Shown in pieces: positions 23,102 to 33,285 of a stretch of DNA of 64,000 bases; within the stretch, counting starts at the first letter, position 1, and each line of letters begins with the position of its first letter. Source of the DNA: Lantana camara (taxonomy: Eukaryota; Streptophyta; Magnoliopsida; Lamiales; Verbenaceae); NCBI GenBank assembly GCA_037501455.1, contig CM074862.1, positions 84,777,501-84,841,500 on the forward strand, written 5' to 3'. A program made the position numbers and the translations under genes. The notes below the pieces were generated by a model, which was not told the DNA's origin, searched no databases, and saw only the letters and a list, made by a program, of their open reading frames with translations.

Positions 23102-24536
23102 TGTTAGGTTTATTTTATACCTTTACTTGAGCATGTTTTATGTCATGATTTGACGGATTTTAGGCCTTATATTGTTATAATTGCTCTTATTTCAGGTATA
23201 TTATGCTCGGAGTTGGTTCATGATGAAACGGGGCAAGAAACGAGAGTTTAGATGCCGAGAATGATCTAAAAGTGTGAAGATTCAAATTTCCCGCGCATGG
23301 AGGTTGGGAACGGCCCTTCCAAGCCCTTTGTATTTTGGGAAGGGCCGTTCCGGAAAGTCAGCTTTAGTACATTTGACCGAGGATGGGAACGGCCGTTCCC
23401 ATCCCAAGCCTTTCCTGGGAACGGCCGTTCCCAGCAGCGCTGGCATTCGTGGGCGAGGCCGTTCCGCAGGCCGTTCCGAGGCGTTTGGTGGACTATTTAA
23501 GGCCTTTTTCAGCATTTTCTTGGAGGAGGCTCATCTAGGGTTTAATTTAGGGTTAATTTAGGAGTCTCTTCTAGCTTTATCTTTGATCCTTAGAGCTTTA
23601 ATTAGATTGTAGTTGTTAATTCCTTTCTAGAACAATCATTTCCTTTATTTTCAGTCCTAGTTAGATTTAATTGCTTTAAGTTTGATACTAATGTCTCTAG
23701 TTTTGGAACTTGTTCATGTTTTTGAGAATTTTGTTCTTTAGATTTGATACTTGGTTTAATTTAATGAATATGCATATTTTCAGTATGATCTCTATTATTT
23801 CCTTGCTTTATAGTGTTAATATGAGTGGCTAACTTCTTGGGCAAAGGGGGGTGATGAATTATGTAGGGTAAGTGTTTGATGAAATGCCTAGGTGGGACTA
23901 CTTGATCTTATGCTTGTGAAATTGCTTTGTTTGCATGTTTAAGCTTGATCACCTTAGATATGAACTTAGATTTGCATGCTAATCGAGAGATTGTATGTTA
24001 ATTGGATGAAATTTCACAACACTTAAGTTTTAGGTATAAAGACATTTAGCCTAATCTTGAGCAATCAAGCAATAGAGTAACCGGGCCAAGCCGCTAGTTA
24101 TTTTGTTGCACTAGTCTTGTTTGTTTGATCTAATTAATGAGCTAATGACCACGAGAGTAGGCTTTAGACTTTGATTAGGTACACGCACTTGACTTCGAGA
24201 GGAGCTTGTGTATACTTTAGTGATTAGGATTGTGAGATCCTTGTCCCATTTAAGCACTAATTGAACACGAACCTTGCATGATCATTACTACCCCATTGCC
24301 ACTTAGTTAACTTGGTTATTTGCTACTTTATTCGCTTCCTAGTTGGTTCTAGTTTGTTAATCTTAGTTAACTTTCATTTCCGTTAGTAGTTAATTCACTC
24401 TATCACTCGTTTTGGTCTATAGATTGGTGAATGCATTAGGTAATTGATTGATTTACTCCTCCCCGTGGATTCGACCCCTTTTGCTACATTGACTTATTGA
24501 TGCTTGCACTTGGGCTTTATTAAAATTAATTCAACA
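23102..24536 (+). repeat. 5' LTR of the Athila element
   Basis: Starts TGTTAGGTTTATTTTA and ends TTAATTCAACA. Carries the palindrome array at 23306-23432 and a TATA-like CTATTTAAGG at 23490-23499, then a CT/T-rich leader. Frames inside it at 23274-23561 arise from the palindromes and are not genes. Confidence 0.95.
23306..23432. repeat. paired-palindrome array in the Athila 5' LTR
   Basis: Copies of GGGAACGGCCGTTCCC start at 23306 (variant ending GGCCCTTCC), 23337 (variant GGGAAGGGCCGTTCC), 23385 (perfect) and 23417 (perfect). Intervals are 31, 48 and 32 bp. Two half-copies (GGCCGTTCCG) follow at 23457 and 23470. A TATA-like sequence lies about 60 bp after the last full copy. The identical array in the 3' LTR is at 31960-32086. 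Confidence 0.93.
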
Positions 24537-24542
24537 AGTTTT

Positions 24543-24559
24543 TGGCGCCGTTGCCGGGG
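24543..24559 (+). promoter_or_regulatory. primer-binding site, tRNA-Asp type
   Basis: TGGCGCCGTTGCCGGGG lies seven bases after the 5' LTR. It is complementary to the 3' end of plant tRNA-Asp, the usual primer of Athila-lineage elements. Confidence 0.9.
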
Positions 24560-24631
24560 AGGCGTTTAAATCACCCTTACCGATTGTTAGTAACTAGTGA
24601 ATTAGATCCTTATTTTTATTGAATTTGATGC

Positions 24632-27367
24632 TTGTTTGTCTCTTGTAGGTTCTTGTGCATGAGAAGAGCTAAAAGTTGGGAGAATTTGAAACATTATCCG
24701 GACATCGAAAAGAAACTTCGTGCACTAAGGAAGGAAAGGAGACAAGAGGTATCAACCCCGATTCAAATGGAAGATTTTAATGCAAATGATGCCCTTAATG
24801 GGGCAAATAGAGGGCAAAGACCACCACCACAACCACCCCTTAACCAACCACCACAACCACCCAACCAACCACCTCAAAGGCAAATTAGGGAATATGCCAT
24901 GCCAAGTATGGAGAACATCCAACAAAACTTTGGAAGACCGGGAGTGGGGGCGAACCACTTTGAGATTAAGCCGGCCTATATTTCTCTCCTCCAACAAAAT
25001 CAATTCACCGGTTTAGCTACGGAAGATCCCATTTCTCATGTGAATTGGTTCATTGAGGTTTGTGACACATTCAAACTCAACAATGTGCCCGAGGAAGCTA
25101 TTAGAATTCGACTCTTTCCATTCTCTTTGAGGGATAGGGCGAAGGCTTGGCATAGTGCTCTTCCGTATGAGACTAAGGGATCATGGTCTTTATTGTCTCA
25201 AGCCTTCTTGGATAAGTTTTTCCCGCACGCTAAAACGGTTAAACTCCGGAATGAAATCACTTCATTTCGGCAATATGAAGGAGAAACCTTATACGAAGCG
25301 TGGGAACGGTTTAAGGAAATACAAAGAAAGTGCCCTCACCATGGATGCGAAAATTGGAAGCTAGTCCAATCATTCTATGGAGGAATCTCCCAAGCTTTGA
25401 AGGTCATGATTGACTCCGCCGCGGGGGGCGCTATAATGACCATGTACGAAACCGATGCTATACAATTGTTGGAAAGGATGGCGGCTAACAATTCTTGGGC
25501 AAATGAAAGGGCTCCCACACCAATCCCAAGGCCTTCAAGCTCAACACCCGGCATGTTACAAGTTGGCGAATATACCGCCATGCAAGCTAAAATTGAGGCT
25601 TTGGAAAAGCAAGTGGAACAATTTAAGGTTAATTCCGTGTCAAATCAATCCCCTCCTATGCAACAATCCACTTGTGAGATGTGTAGTGGGCCACACAACT
25701 ATGATTCATGCCCTTATGCTTCTCAAGAAAATCCATCAAACCCACCTTCATGTCCCGAACAAGTAAATGCTTTAAACCAACAAAGACCACAATACAACCC
25801 TCATTCCAACACATACAATCCCGGACTACGCAACCACCCTAACTTTTCTTGGTCCAATCCCAACAACGCACAAAATGCTCCAAGACCACCACCACCACCT
25901 AGAAACCCCGGAAATTTCCAACAACCTCCTCCTTTCCCTCCACAACAAACCCATTACCAAACTTCCCAAACTCAATATCAACCACCACCTCCACCACAAC
26001 CCCAAAAGCAAGGATGGGAAGCCGCATTTGAGAAGTTCCTTAATGTTTCCTCGGACCGTTTCAAGAGCTTGGAAACACAAGTGGACCAAGTGGTCACACA
26101 AAACCGGAACATTGAGATCCAAATTGGGCAACTTGCTAATGCTATAAATCCTAGGCCCCAAGGAACACTTCCTAGTAAGACGGAGGCTAATCCAAGAGAG
26201 CATTGTAATGCTATCATGTTAAGGAGTGGTAAGTACTATGATGAGCCTCCTTTCCCTAAAGGGTTTGATGTCGGATCAAGTGGGGTGAGTCAAGAGGAGA
26301 AATTGGATGAGGAGTGGGAGAAGCAAGTGAAGACAAAGGAAGTTGGAGAAAAGAATGATCTTATGCCTAAGATGAGTGATGCGAAGAAATACGAGAAAGA
26401 AGATGAGCTAAGAGACAAAGAAGTTAGGAAAAATCATGATGATGAGCTCTCTTCGAAACCAAAGGCATACATTCCCCCGAAGGCGTATGTTCCACCAATT
26501 CCATTCCCACAACGATTGCAAAAGAAAAATTTGGAAAAGCAATTCGAAAAGTTCCTTAATGTATTCAAGCAACTTCATATAAATATCCCATTTACCGAGG
26601 CATTGGCTCAAATGCCAACATACTTGAAGTTCTTGAAGGAATTGGTTTCAAACAAGAGGAAGCTCGAAGACTTTGCCACCGTTGCACTCACCGAGGAGTG
26701 TAGTGCTATCATCCAAAGGAAGCTTCCTCCAAAACTCAAGGATCCCGGGAGTTTTTCTATCCCTTTGACTATTGGATCGTTACAATTTGAAAATGCTTTA
26801 TGTGATTTAGGAGCAAGTGTTAGCCTAATTCCTTTGTCTACTTGTAGGAAATTGGGCTTGGAGGAGTTTAAACCGACGAATATGATGCTCCAATTGGCGG
26901 ATCGTTCCATAAAGTACCCAATAGGGATCCTAGAAGATGTTTTGGTGAAGGTTGGAAAATTCTTCATCCCCGCGGATTTTGTGGTTTTGGATATTGAAGA
27001 TGATGAGCACTTGCCATTAATTTTAGGGAGGCCGTTCCTAGCTACGGCCGGAGCTAATATTGATGTTCAAAATGGCCTACTCTCATTCAAAATCGGAGAT
27101 GATAAAGTGGACTTCAAGATTTTTCGTTCTATGAGTGCACCACCGCCTCCGGATAAGTGTTGTAAGGTGGAGTTTGTCAAAGAGAAACCGGTCAAGATGG
27201 TGTCAATCCAAGAGAAGATAGATCCGGGAGACAAAGGGAGAAAACCAAAGTTTGAAAATTCAAGGAGAAGAGATGTGATGGCTTTGGATACTTGGAGATC
27301 AAAATCCGGTTTGGAGGGTATCAAGAACGAGGTCACTCCATGTGACTCGTCACATTTGGATTTTTGA
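24632..27367 (+). CDS. Athila Gag-protease polyprotein
   Basis: An uninterrupted 911-codon frame. Order: basic N-terminus, Pro/Gln/Asn-rich linker (about residues 60-90), retrotransposon Gag domain (about 110-280; RLFPFSLRDRAKAW is characteristic), CCHC zinc knuckle CEMCSGPHNYDSC (about 347-359), a Pro/Gln-rich linker (380-460), a charged region, then a retropepsin-like aspartic protease (about 690-850) with the catalytic DLGASVSLIP (about 727) where D-L-G replaces the common D-T/S-G, and the second conserved LILGRPFL (about 807). Gag builds the particle and protease cleaves the polyprotein. The frame stops 200 bases before any RT would be expected. The ATG at 24632 is first in frame; Met at 24659 (MRRAKSWEN) is an alternative start after the leader. 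Intactness agrees with the near-identical LTRs. Confidence 0.92.
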   Translation: MFVSCRFLCMRRAKSWENLKHYPDIEKKLRALRKERRQEVSTPIQMEDFNANDALNGANRGQRPPPQPPLNQPPQPPNQPPQRQIREYAMPSMENIQQNFGRPGVGANHFEIKPAYISLLQQNQFTGLATEDPISHVNWFIEVCDTFKLNNVPEEAIRIRLFPFSLRDRAKAWHSALPYETKGSWSLLSQAFLDKFFPHAKTVKLRNEITSFRQYEGETLYEAWERFKEIQRKCPHHGCENWKLVQSFYGGISQALKVMIDSAAGGAIMTMYETDAIQLLERMAANNSWANERAPTPIPRPSSSTPGMLQVGEYTAMQAKIEALEKQVEQFKVNSVSNQSPPMQQSTCEMCSGPHNYDSCPYASQENPSNPPSCPEQVNALNQQRPQYNPHSNTYNPGLRNHPNFSWSNPNNAQNAPRPPPPPRNPGNFQQPPPFPPQQTHYQTSQTQYQPPPPPQPQKQGWEAAFEKFLNVSSDRFKSLETQVDQVVTQNRNIEIQIGQLANAINPRPQGTLPSKTEANPREHCNAIMLRSGKYYDEPPFPKGFDVGSSGVSQEEKLDEEWEKQVKTKEVGEKNDLMPKMSDAKKYEKEDELRDKEVRKNHDDELSSKPKAYIPPKAYVPPIPFPQRLQKKNLEKQFEKFLNVFKQLHINIPFTEALAQMPTYLKFLKELVSNKRKLEDFATVALTEECSAIIQRKLPPKLKDPGSFSIPLTIGSLQFENALCDLGASVSLIPLSTCRKLGLEEFKPTNMMLQLADRSIKYPIGILEDVLVKVGKFFIPADFVVLDIEDDEHLPLILGRPFLATAGANIDVQNGLLSFKIGDDKVDFKIFRSMSAPPPPDKCCKVEFVKEKPVKMVSIQEKIDPGDKGRKPKFENSRRRDVMALDTWRSKSGLEGIKNEVTPCDSSHLDF

Positions 27368-29007
27368 TCCTTGATCTTGGTTACAAAGTCGAGCTAGCGA
27401 CTATAAACCTAGAACTACAATTTTCTAACCCTTCTCTTTTCTTTTCCCCCTCCCTTGTCTTTGATTGGAATTAACTCTTTTGTGTTTGCTCTTTGGATGT
27501 AGGTTTGTTTCTTTTGGATTGAAGTGCTTGAAGAAAGTGGCTCGCCAATTGAGGTCCTTTATAGCTTTATTGTTTGATGATTGTTGCTTGAATTAAATGC
27601 ATATGTGATTTGTATATTTGAGAAATTATGAAGTTTATGCATGTTGTTAGGGGATAATTTGATACATGCGAGATCTTGTGCTCTTGAGAATTATGAGCTT
27701 GATTGATGAATCTTGGTGTTTTGTAGTGTACAATTCATGATAAGCATGTATGAGTGAAATGGGTGTGTTGCAATGAAAATCTTTGATTTTTTTTTTGGGA
27801 AATATGCTCTTGTGGGGTGATTTTTGCTTGAGTAGTGCTTTGAGCGTGAAAATTTTGAGAAATATTTGAAAATTGGGGAATTTTTATGCACATGTTGTGA
27901 AATCACATGTTTTGAATGCTAAATTTTGATGAAATTGTGTGTTAAATGTGCATTCTCGTGTTTATTTGGGGCTAGATAATTTCCGGTATACTATGGTATG
28001 TGTTGAAAATACGAGCTCGAATTTATAATTCTTGCATGTTTAAATACCGGAATAATTTGGTTGAGGCCAATTTTTGATAGATTTAATGTTGAGGTTGAGG
28101 AATTGTTCATTTCCGGTTTGTTTAGACTTGTTTTGGGTCATTTTATGACTTTTTGTGTGAATTCCGGAATTTGGTTTCAAATATTACACTAACCTCCCTC
28201 CTTTTCCTTGGCCAACCTTCTGTAACGTTTCCACCCTCGTGGAATTTTTCTCTTGAAGAAATCCACCCTCGCGGATTTCAGCCAAATTCAGCCAAGCTAC
28301 TGTAACGTTTCCACCCTCGCGGAATTTTTCCATTACAGAAATCCACCCTCGTGGATTTACTTTTTCTAGCTGAATTTCCCTCGCCGAAGGTGGGAACGGC
28401 CGTTCCCATCTTAGGTACAACATGGGAACGGCCGTTCCCATGATCGCTCCTTTTATACCTAACCGAGACCCGGAACGGCCATTCCCGTATCAAGCTTACA
28501 TGGGAACGGCCGTTCCCATAGACGGAGCCCGCTTTTGTAAACCAAAACGCGACTTTTTCCCCCATTTCACCAATACATTACAGTAGCAGTTTTTTTCCCC
28601 CTTCCCCATTTCGAACCATAACAGCGCAGCAGCAACAACCACCGCCACCACCGCGACTTCTTCCAACTCCGGCGACTTCCGTCCGACGCCGGCGACCGAC
28701 AGCATCAGTTCCGGCGCCATTTCTCCCTTCCATTTCGGTAAGGCCATTTTCAGTTCCTTATTTGGCCAATTTCCATAATTCCAGCCCCTTTTCCTCATTT
28801 CCGAATTGTGGCGATTTCTTGCTCGTTTCTTTGAGAATTTGTGTTGCTCTTGTGTTTTTAATTCTAAATTATTGATCTGTGAGCATTTGTTGGCCATTTC
28901 CCACACCAATTTGTCCAAAATTAGTCTCTTTTCACCTTGCTCACAAGGTGTTCGATCAATTGCCCGAACCAAATTTCAGTCCCTTTTCAGCCCAATTCCC
29001 TGCAAGA
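27368..29007 (+). other. non-coding stretch where pol should be
   Basis: About 1.6 kb without coding potential for RT, RNase H or integrase, which occupy several kb here in autonomous Athila elements. It is AT-rich to 28190, then holds the eight-palindrome array (28229-28517) and a C/A-rich leader to the ATHILA ORF. The loss of pol is a clean deletion or replacement and not gradual decay, because the flanking ORF is intact. Confidence 0.75.
28229..28517. repeat. internal Athila array of eight paired palindromes
   Basis: Four 16-bp imperfect palindromes of the type TTCCACCCTCGTGGAA or ATCCACCCTCGCGGAT start at 28229, 28261, 28309 and 28341. Four of the type GGGAACGGCCGTTCCC start at 28392, 28424, 28471 (two changes) and 28502. 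Successive intervals are 32, 48, 32, 51, 32, 47 and 31 bp. The second class is the same motif as in this element's LTRs. The array ends about 490 bp before the ATHILA ORF start. Confidence 0.93.
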
Positions 29008-30234
29008 ATGGTTCATAAACGTGTTAGAGTTGATCCCGCTGCATCATCCTCATCCCACCCTCCGCCGGAAATTGAAGAAGTAGAAGATCGACCTCCAAGA
29101 AGAAACCTTTCCGGCCGAAAGCTCGTTTCTACCAAGTACTTGGATGAGCCTATTCTTAGAGAGCTCCGACTCTTCCACCAAGTCCAACATTTGTTTGAGA
29201 ATATCGGGTGGTTGAGTTTCATTACTAACCGGGTGCACACTTATCCCTAACTCACTCGAGAGTTTGCCGAGACTTTGCATTGGAATAAGCATACGAGGAT
29301 AGCCACTTTCATGCTTTATGGAGTGGAATACACGAAAGATGCTGACTTTCTTCGTCACACTTTTGGTTTTCCCGAAGCTACCGGCCGCGATTTGCCCGTT
29401 GAGTGGGAGAGTATTCATCACTTGGACAACATTTGGAGATCTTTTGATGTGCTTGACACCGGTGTTATGTACACTCCCCGTTCCACTAAGAGTACTTGCA
29501 TCAATGATCCTTTGTGGCGTATTGTTCATAAGCTCCTCACCGCATCTATCTTTGGCCGTGCCCAGAGCACCGATAATGTCACAACTTGGGAGCTCTATGT
29601 TCTTTATTGTATGCGGGAGCAAATTCTGATGGATGGTACCTACTTGTTGATGGATCGAGTGTTTAATGCTACTCGGCGCGAGGGTGCGAGCCTTGTTATG
29701 GGTGGATTTGTGACGACCATTGCATTAGCGCTAGGTCTTGAGCCGGCTGAGCACGAGGCTCCTTTGGATGATGCTATCACCGTAAATGCGCGTATACTGT
29801 TCAACATGGATCTGATTAGACTTTGGGGAGAACCCTTGAACCATCATGTGGTGTTTTGGCCGCTGGCGGACCGAGATCGTTTGACTAGACTGTATGATGA
29901 GGGCATTTTGGATCGTAGGCACGTGGAGGAGGTAGAGGTGCCACCTTTTGTTGCACCACAGCACGTTGATGACATTGAGCCTCCCGTTGATGATAATGTA
30001 CCTCATTTTGCCGCTCCTGAGCCTCAGGCTGATTTCCCTGACCGCGCCTACTTTGTGGAGCAGTTTCAGAATATGGAATTGCGTATGACTAGTCTTGAGA
30101 CGCGGTACACTGAGCATACCACTTCCGTGGATCAGCGCCTTACCACGATGCAGACTGATATCACCGCCGTTCGAGGCGATATACGTGGGATCTACGAGAT
30201 GCTCAGGACTTTTCAGCCACCCCCTCCCCCTTGA
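29008..30234 (+). pseudogene. ATHILA ORF (env-position ORF) with one nonsense codon
   Basis: One frame runs from ATG 29008 to TGA 30234 (408 codons) with a single in-frame TAA at 29248-29250. The long part after the stop reopens at ATG 29275 and is otherwise intact. The product resembles the ATHILA ORF family found between pol and the 3' LTR in Athila elements, whose function is unknown. Visible parts: a basic Ser/Pro-rich N-terminus, a conserved globular centre (HTFGFPEATGRDLP near 29362, RIVHKLLTASIFGR near 29518, MREQILMDGTYLLMDRVF near 29611), an acidic linker, and a C-terminal coiled coil (MTSLETRYTEHTTSV near 30086) ending in a proline run. There is no signal peptide or membrane anchor, so it is not an envelope protein. 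Confidence 0.75.
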
Positions 30235-31755
30235 TTTCCCCCATGTGTATTATTTTGTTGTTTAGATATTTTAGTTCATTTTGAGACTTCGATTCTTATT
30301 GTTGAATATGTGTACTTGATTTGGTATTTTCTGTGTAGAATTCGGCATTAATGGATTCTTATCTTTGACTTTGGCATGTTTTGATTTTGTATTGATTTAT
30401 TCCTTTCCTCGTTATTATTACTTCTATACATGCTTGTTATGCTTGCTCGTGTAGTTGTGATTACAGGATTAGGGATACGTTGTGCATGCCCCGTTGTCGG
30501 TTTCTTCATAAACAGGGAGTCTCTTGGAACTTTATATCTATTTGCATGAGGACATTGCAATTTCTTAGTGTGGGGGGGAATTATTTGATTTATGATTCAT
30601 ATATATTGTGATTAGACTTTGCTTATTATTGAGTTTTGCTTTGAATACGCGAATTGACTCCATTTTTGAAAATTTTTGCTTAGGATAATCGTTGAATTGT
30701 TGCTTAATCGAGTTAGGCTAATTGAATGTGCGAAAACTGGTGTAATTTTTGATAAAGATAGTGTGTTAGCATGCCTTCATTTTTTAGCACTTTGAATGTT
30801 TTAATGCACTTTGATCCCTTAGAGGAAGTTTATTTCTTTTAAATAGGCCTAAAATACGATTAGAGTGCACTTTAGTGTCTTTCGAGGCGAAATTTTGAAT
30901 TGACAAAAGATTAGGGAAATGACTTAGGCATTCGTTGTCGGTGGATAACGCCTTTCATTTGCCTTTTTCACTAAATAACATCGTCCGATTGACCCCATTG
31001 AGCCTTTTTGTTGTGCAAAAATTTCTTTCTAGCCACATTACAAGCCTAAGCACAACAAAGTTTACAATCGACCCTTTTATGCTATCACACCATGCTTGCT
31101 CGTTCGATTTTATATTGTTGTATCTTTTGACCATTCTTGATTATTCTTGTACGAAAAGAGAGAAAAATATGAAAAGAAAGAAAGAAAAATTGAGAAAAAG
31201 TCGAAAGAAAAGAAAAAGAAAAGAGCAAAGGAAAGAAAAGAAAAATATGCAAAGTGTGAAAAGAAAGAGAGGTATTTGTAAACATCTTAGTGTGGGGGAA
31301 TGTGCATTAGGCGAGGAAAGTGTTTGGTCTTGTATTGTAAAACGATGTGAGCTTTGGTGTTTAGTCACTTGAATCTATATTTCCATAACCATGACCCTTA
31401 GCCTACATTACATGCTCGAAAGACCTTTCGATCCCGAATCTTGAGTCAATTCCATTAGTGGAGATAGGCACGAAGAGTGTATTCGAAGTTGTAAATTAGT
31501 GCTTAAACAAAAGATATAAACCAATCCGAGTGATTGTTGTGCATTATTTCATTCAAATTCACACACTACACAAAGGTATGCTAATTATACTATTTTTGTT
31601 GGATTTTATACTTGTGATTAGTACGTTCGATAGGCTAAGCTTGATTGTTGTGACGATTTGATGATTGACCTTTGCGAATTTGTTCGTTAGTGGATTGACT
31701 TTTCAAGTGTTTGGCATTACTCGAGGACGAGCAATAGTTCTAGTGTGGGGGAGTT
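30235..31755 (+). other. Athila 3' non-coding region with purine tract and PPT
   Basis: No gene. A nearly pure purine (GA-rich) plus-strand tract occupies about 31151-31275. The word TAGTGTGGGGG occurs three times: 30566-30576, 31288-31298 and 31741-31751. The last abuts the 3' LTR (31756) and is the working polypurine tract; the other two are candidate secondary or former tracts. Confidence 0.7.
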
Positions 31756-33190
31756 TGTTAGGTTTATTTTATACCTTTACTTGAGCATGTTTTATGTCAT
31801 GATTTGACGGATTTTAGGCCTTATATTGTTATAATTGCTCTTATTTCAGGTATATTATGCTCGGAGTTGGTTCATGATGAAACGGGGCAAGAAACGAGAG
31901 TTTAGATGCCGAGAATGATCTAAAAGTGTGAAGATTCAAATTTCCCGCGCATGGAGGTTGGGAACGGCCCTTCCAAGCCCTTTGTATTTTGGGAAGGGCC
32001 GTTCCGGAAAGTCAGCTTTAGTACATTTGACCGAGGATGGGAACGGCCGTTCCCATCCCAAGCCTTTCCTGGGAACGGCCGTTCCCAGCAGCGCTGGCAT
32101 TCGTGGGCGAGGCCGTTCCGCAGGCCGTTCCGAGGCGTTTGGTGGACTATTTAAGGCCTTTTTCAGCATTTTCTTGGAGGAGGCTCATCTAGGGTTTAAT
32201 TTAGGGTTAATTTAGGAGTCTCTTCTAGCTTTATCTTTGATCCTTAGAGCTTTAATTAGATTGTAGTTGTTAATTCCTTTCTAGAACAATCATTTCCTTT
32301 ATTTTCAGTCCTAGTTAGATTTAATTGCTTTAAGTTTGATACTAATGTCTCTAGTTTTGGAACTTGTTCATGTTTTTGAGAATTTTGTTCTTTAGATTTG
32401 ATACTTGGTTTAATTTAATGAATATGCATATTTTCAGTATGATCTCTATTATTTCCTTGCTTTATAGTGTTAATATGAGTGGCTAACTTCTTGGGCAAAG
32501 GGGGGTGATGAATTATGTAGGGTAAGTGTTTGATGAAATGCCTAGGTGGGACTACTTGATCTTATGCTTGTGAAATTGCTTTGTTTGCATGTTTAAGCTT
32601 GATCACCTTAGATATGAACTTAGATTTGCATGCTAATCGAGAGATTGTATGTTAATTGGATGAAATTTCACAACACTTAAGTTTTAGGTATAAAGACATT
32701 TAGCCTAATCTTGAGCAATCAAGCAATAGAGTAACCGGGCCAAGCCGCTAGTTATTTTGTTGCACTAGTCTTGTTTGTTTGATCTAATTAATGAGCTAGT
32801 GACCACGAGAGTAGGCTTTAGACTTTGATTAGGTACACGCACTTGACTTCGAGAGGAGCTTGTGTATACTTTAGTGATTAGGATTGTGAGATCCTTGTCC
32901 CATTTAAGCACTAATTGAACACGAACCTTGCATGATCATTACTACCCCATTGCCACTTAGTTAACTTGGTTATTTGCTACTTTATTCGCTTCCTAGTTGG
33001 TTTTAGTTTGTTAATCTTAGTTAACTTTCATTTCCGTTAGTAGTTAATTCACTCTATCACTCGTTTTGGTCTATAGATTGGTGAATGCATTAGGTAATTG
33101 ATTGATTTACTCCTCCCCGTGGATTCGACCCCTTTTGCTACATTGACTTATTGATGCTTGCACTTGGGCTTTATTAAAATTAATTCAACA
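31756..33190 (+). repeat. 3' LTR of the Athila element
   Basis: Same length as the 5' LTR. The differences I saw are A to G near 32800 and C to T near 33003. Contains the palindrome array copy at 31960-32086. Confidence 0.95.
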
Positions 33191-33195
33191 TTTTA

Positions 33196-33285
33196 CCAAA
33201 CGCCCGTGTGAGATGTGATTGCCTTACCCGAGAGGTTCCAAACACCCGTTTCTGCTTTCAGTTCATTTTTCAAACGGGCGTTTCT
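33196..33285. repeat. remaining LTR-A palindrome array
   Basis: Three 16-bp imperfect palindromes start at 33196 (CCAAACGCCCGTGTGA), 33238 (CCAAACACCCGTTTCT) and 33270 (TCAAACGGGCGTTTCT). With the copy at 23070 and Athila removed, the starts are 32, 42 and 32 bp apart. A TATA-like CTTATAAGAAC follows at about 33288-33298. Confidence 0.85.

Larger units (their letters stand above)
23102..33190 (+). mobile_element. young non-autonomous Athila-type retrotransposon
   Basis: The LTRs (23102-24536 and 31756-33190) are both exactly 1435 bp, and by eye I found only two substitutions between them. A 5-bp duplication TTTTA flanks the element at 23097-23101 and 33191-33195. It has the Athila PBS, an intact gag-protease ORF, an ATHILA ORF and a PPT, but nothing resembling RT, RNase H or integrase in the 1.6 kb between protease and ATHILA ORF. 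It must have been mobilised in trans, and recently. Confidence 0.95.

Noticed and set aside
23274..23561. 95-codon frame in the Athila LTR, repeated at 31928-32215
   Set aside because: It is created by the palindromic GGGAACGGCCGTTCCC repeats, occurs in both LTRs and has matching frames on both strands; no start context or domain.
28229..28517. Regular repeat-spacer pattern resembling a CRISPR array
   Set aside because: The repeats are 16-bp dyads of two classes in a plant retrotransposon, spacers are partly repeated and there are no cas genes.
31085..31372. Overlapping frames on both strands in a GA-rich tract
   Set aside because: Low-complexity purine run before the Athila PPT; the Lys/Arg and Phe/Ser-rich products are compositional.
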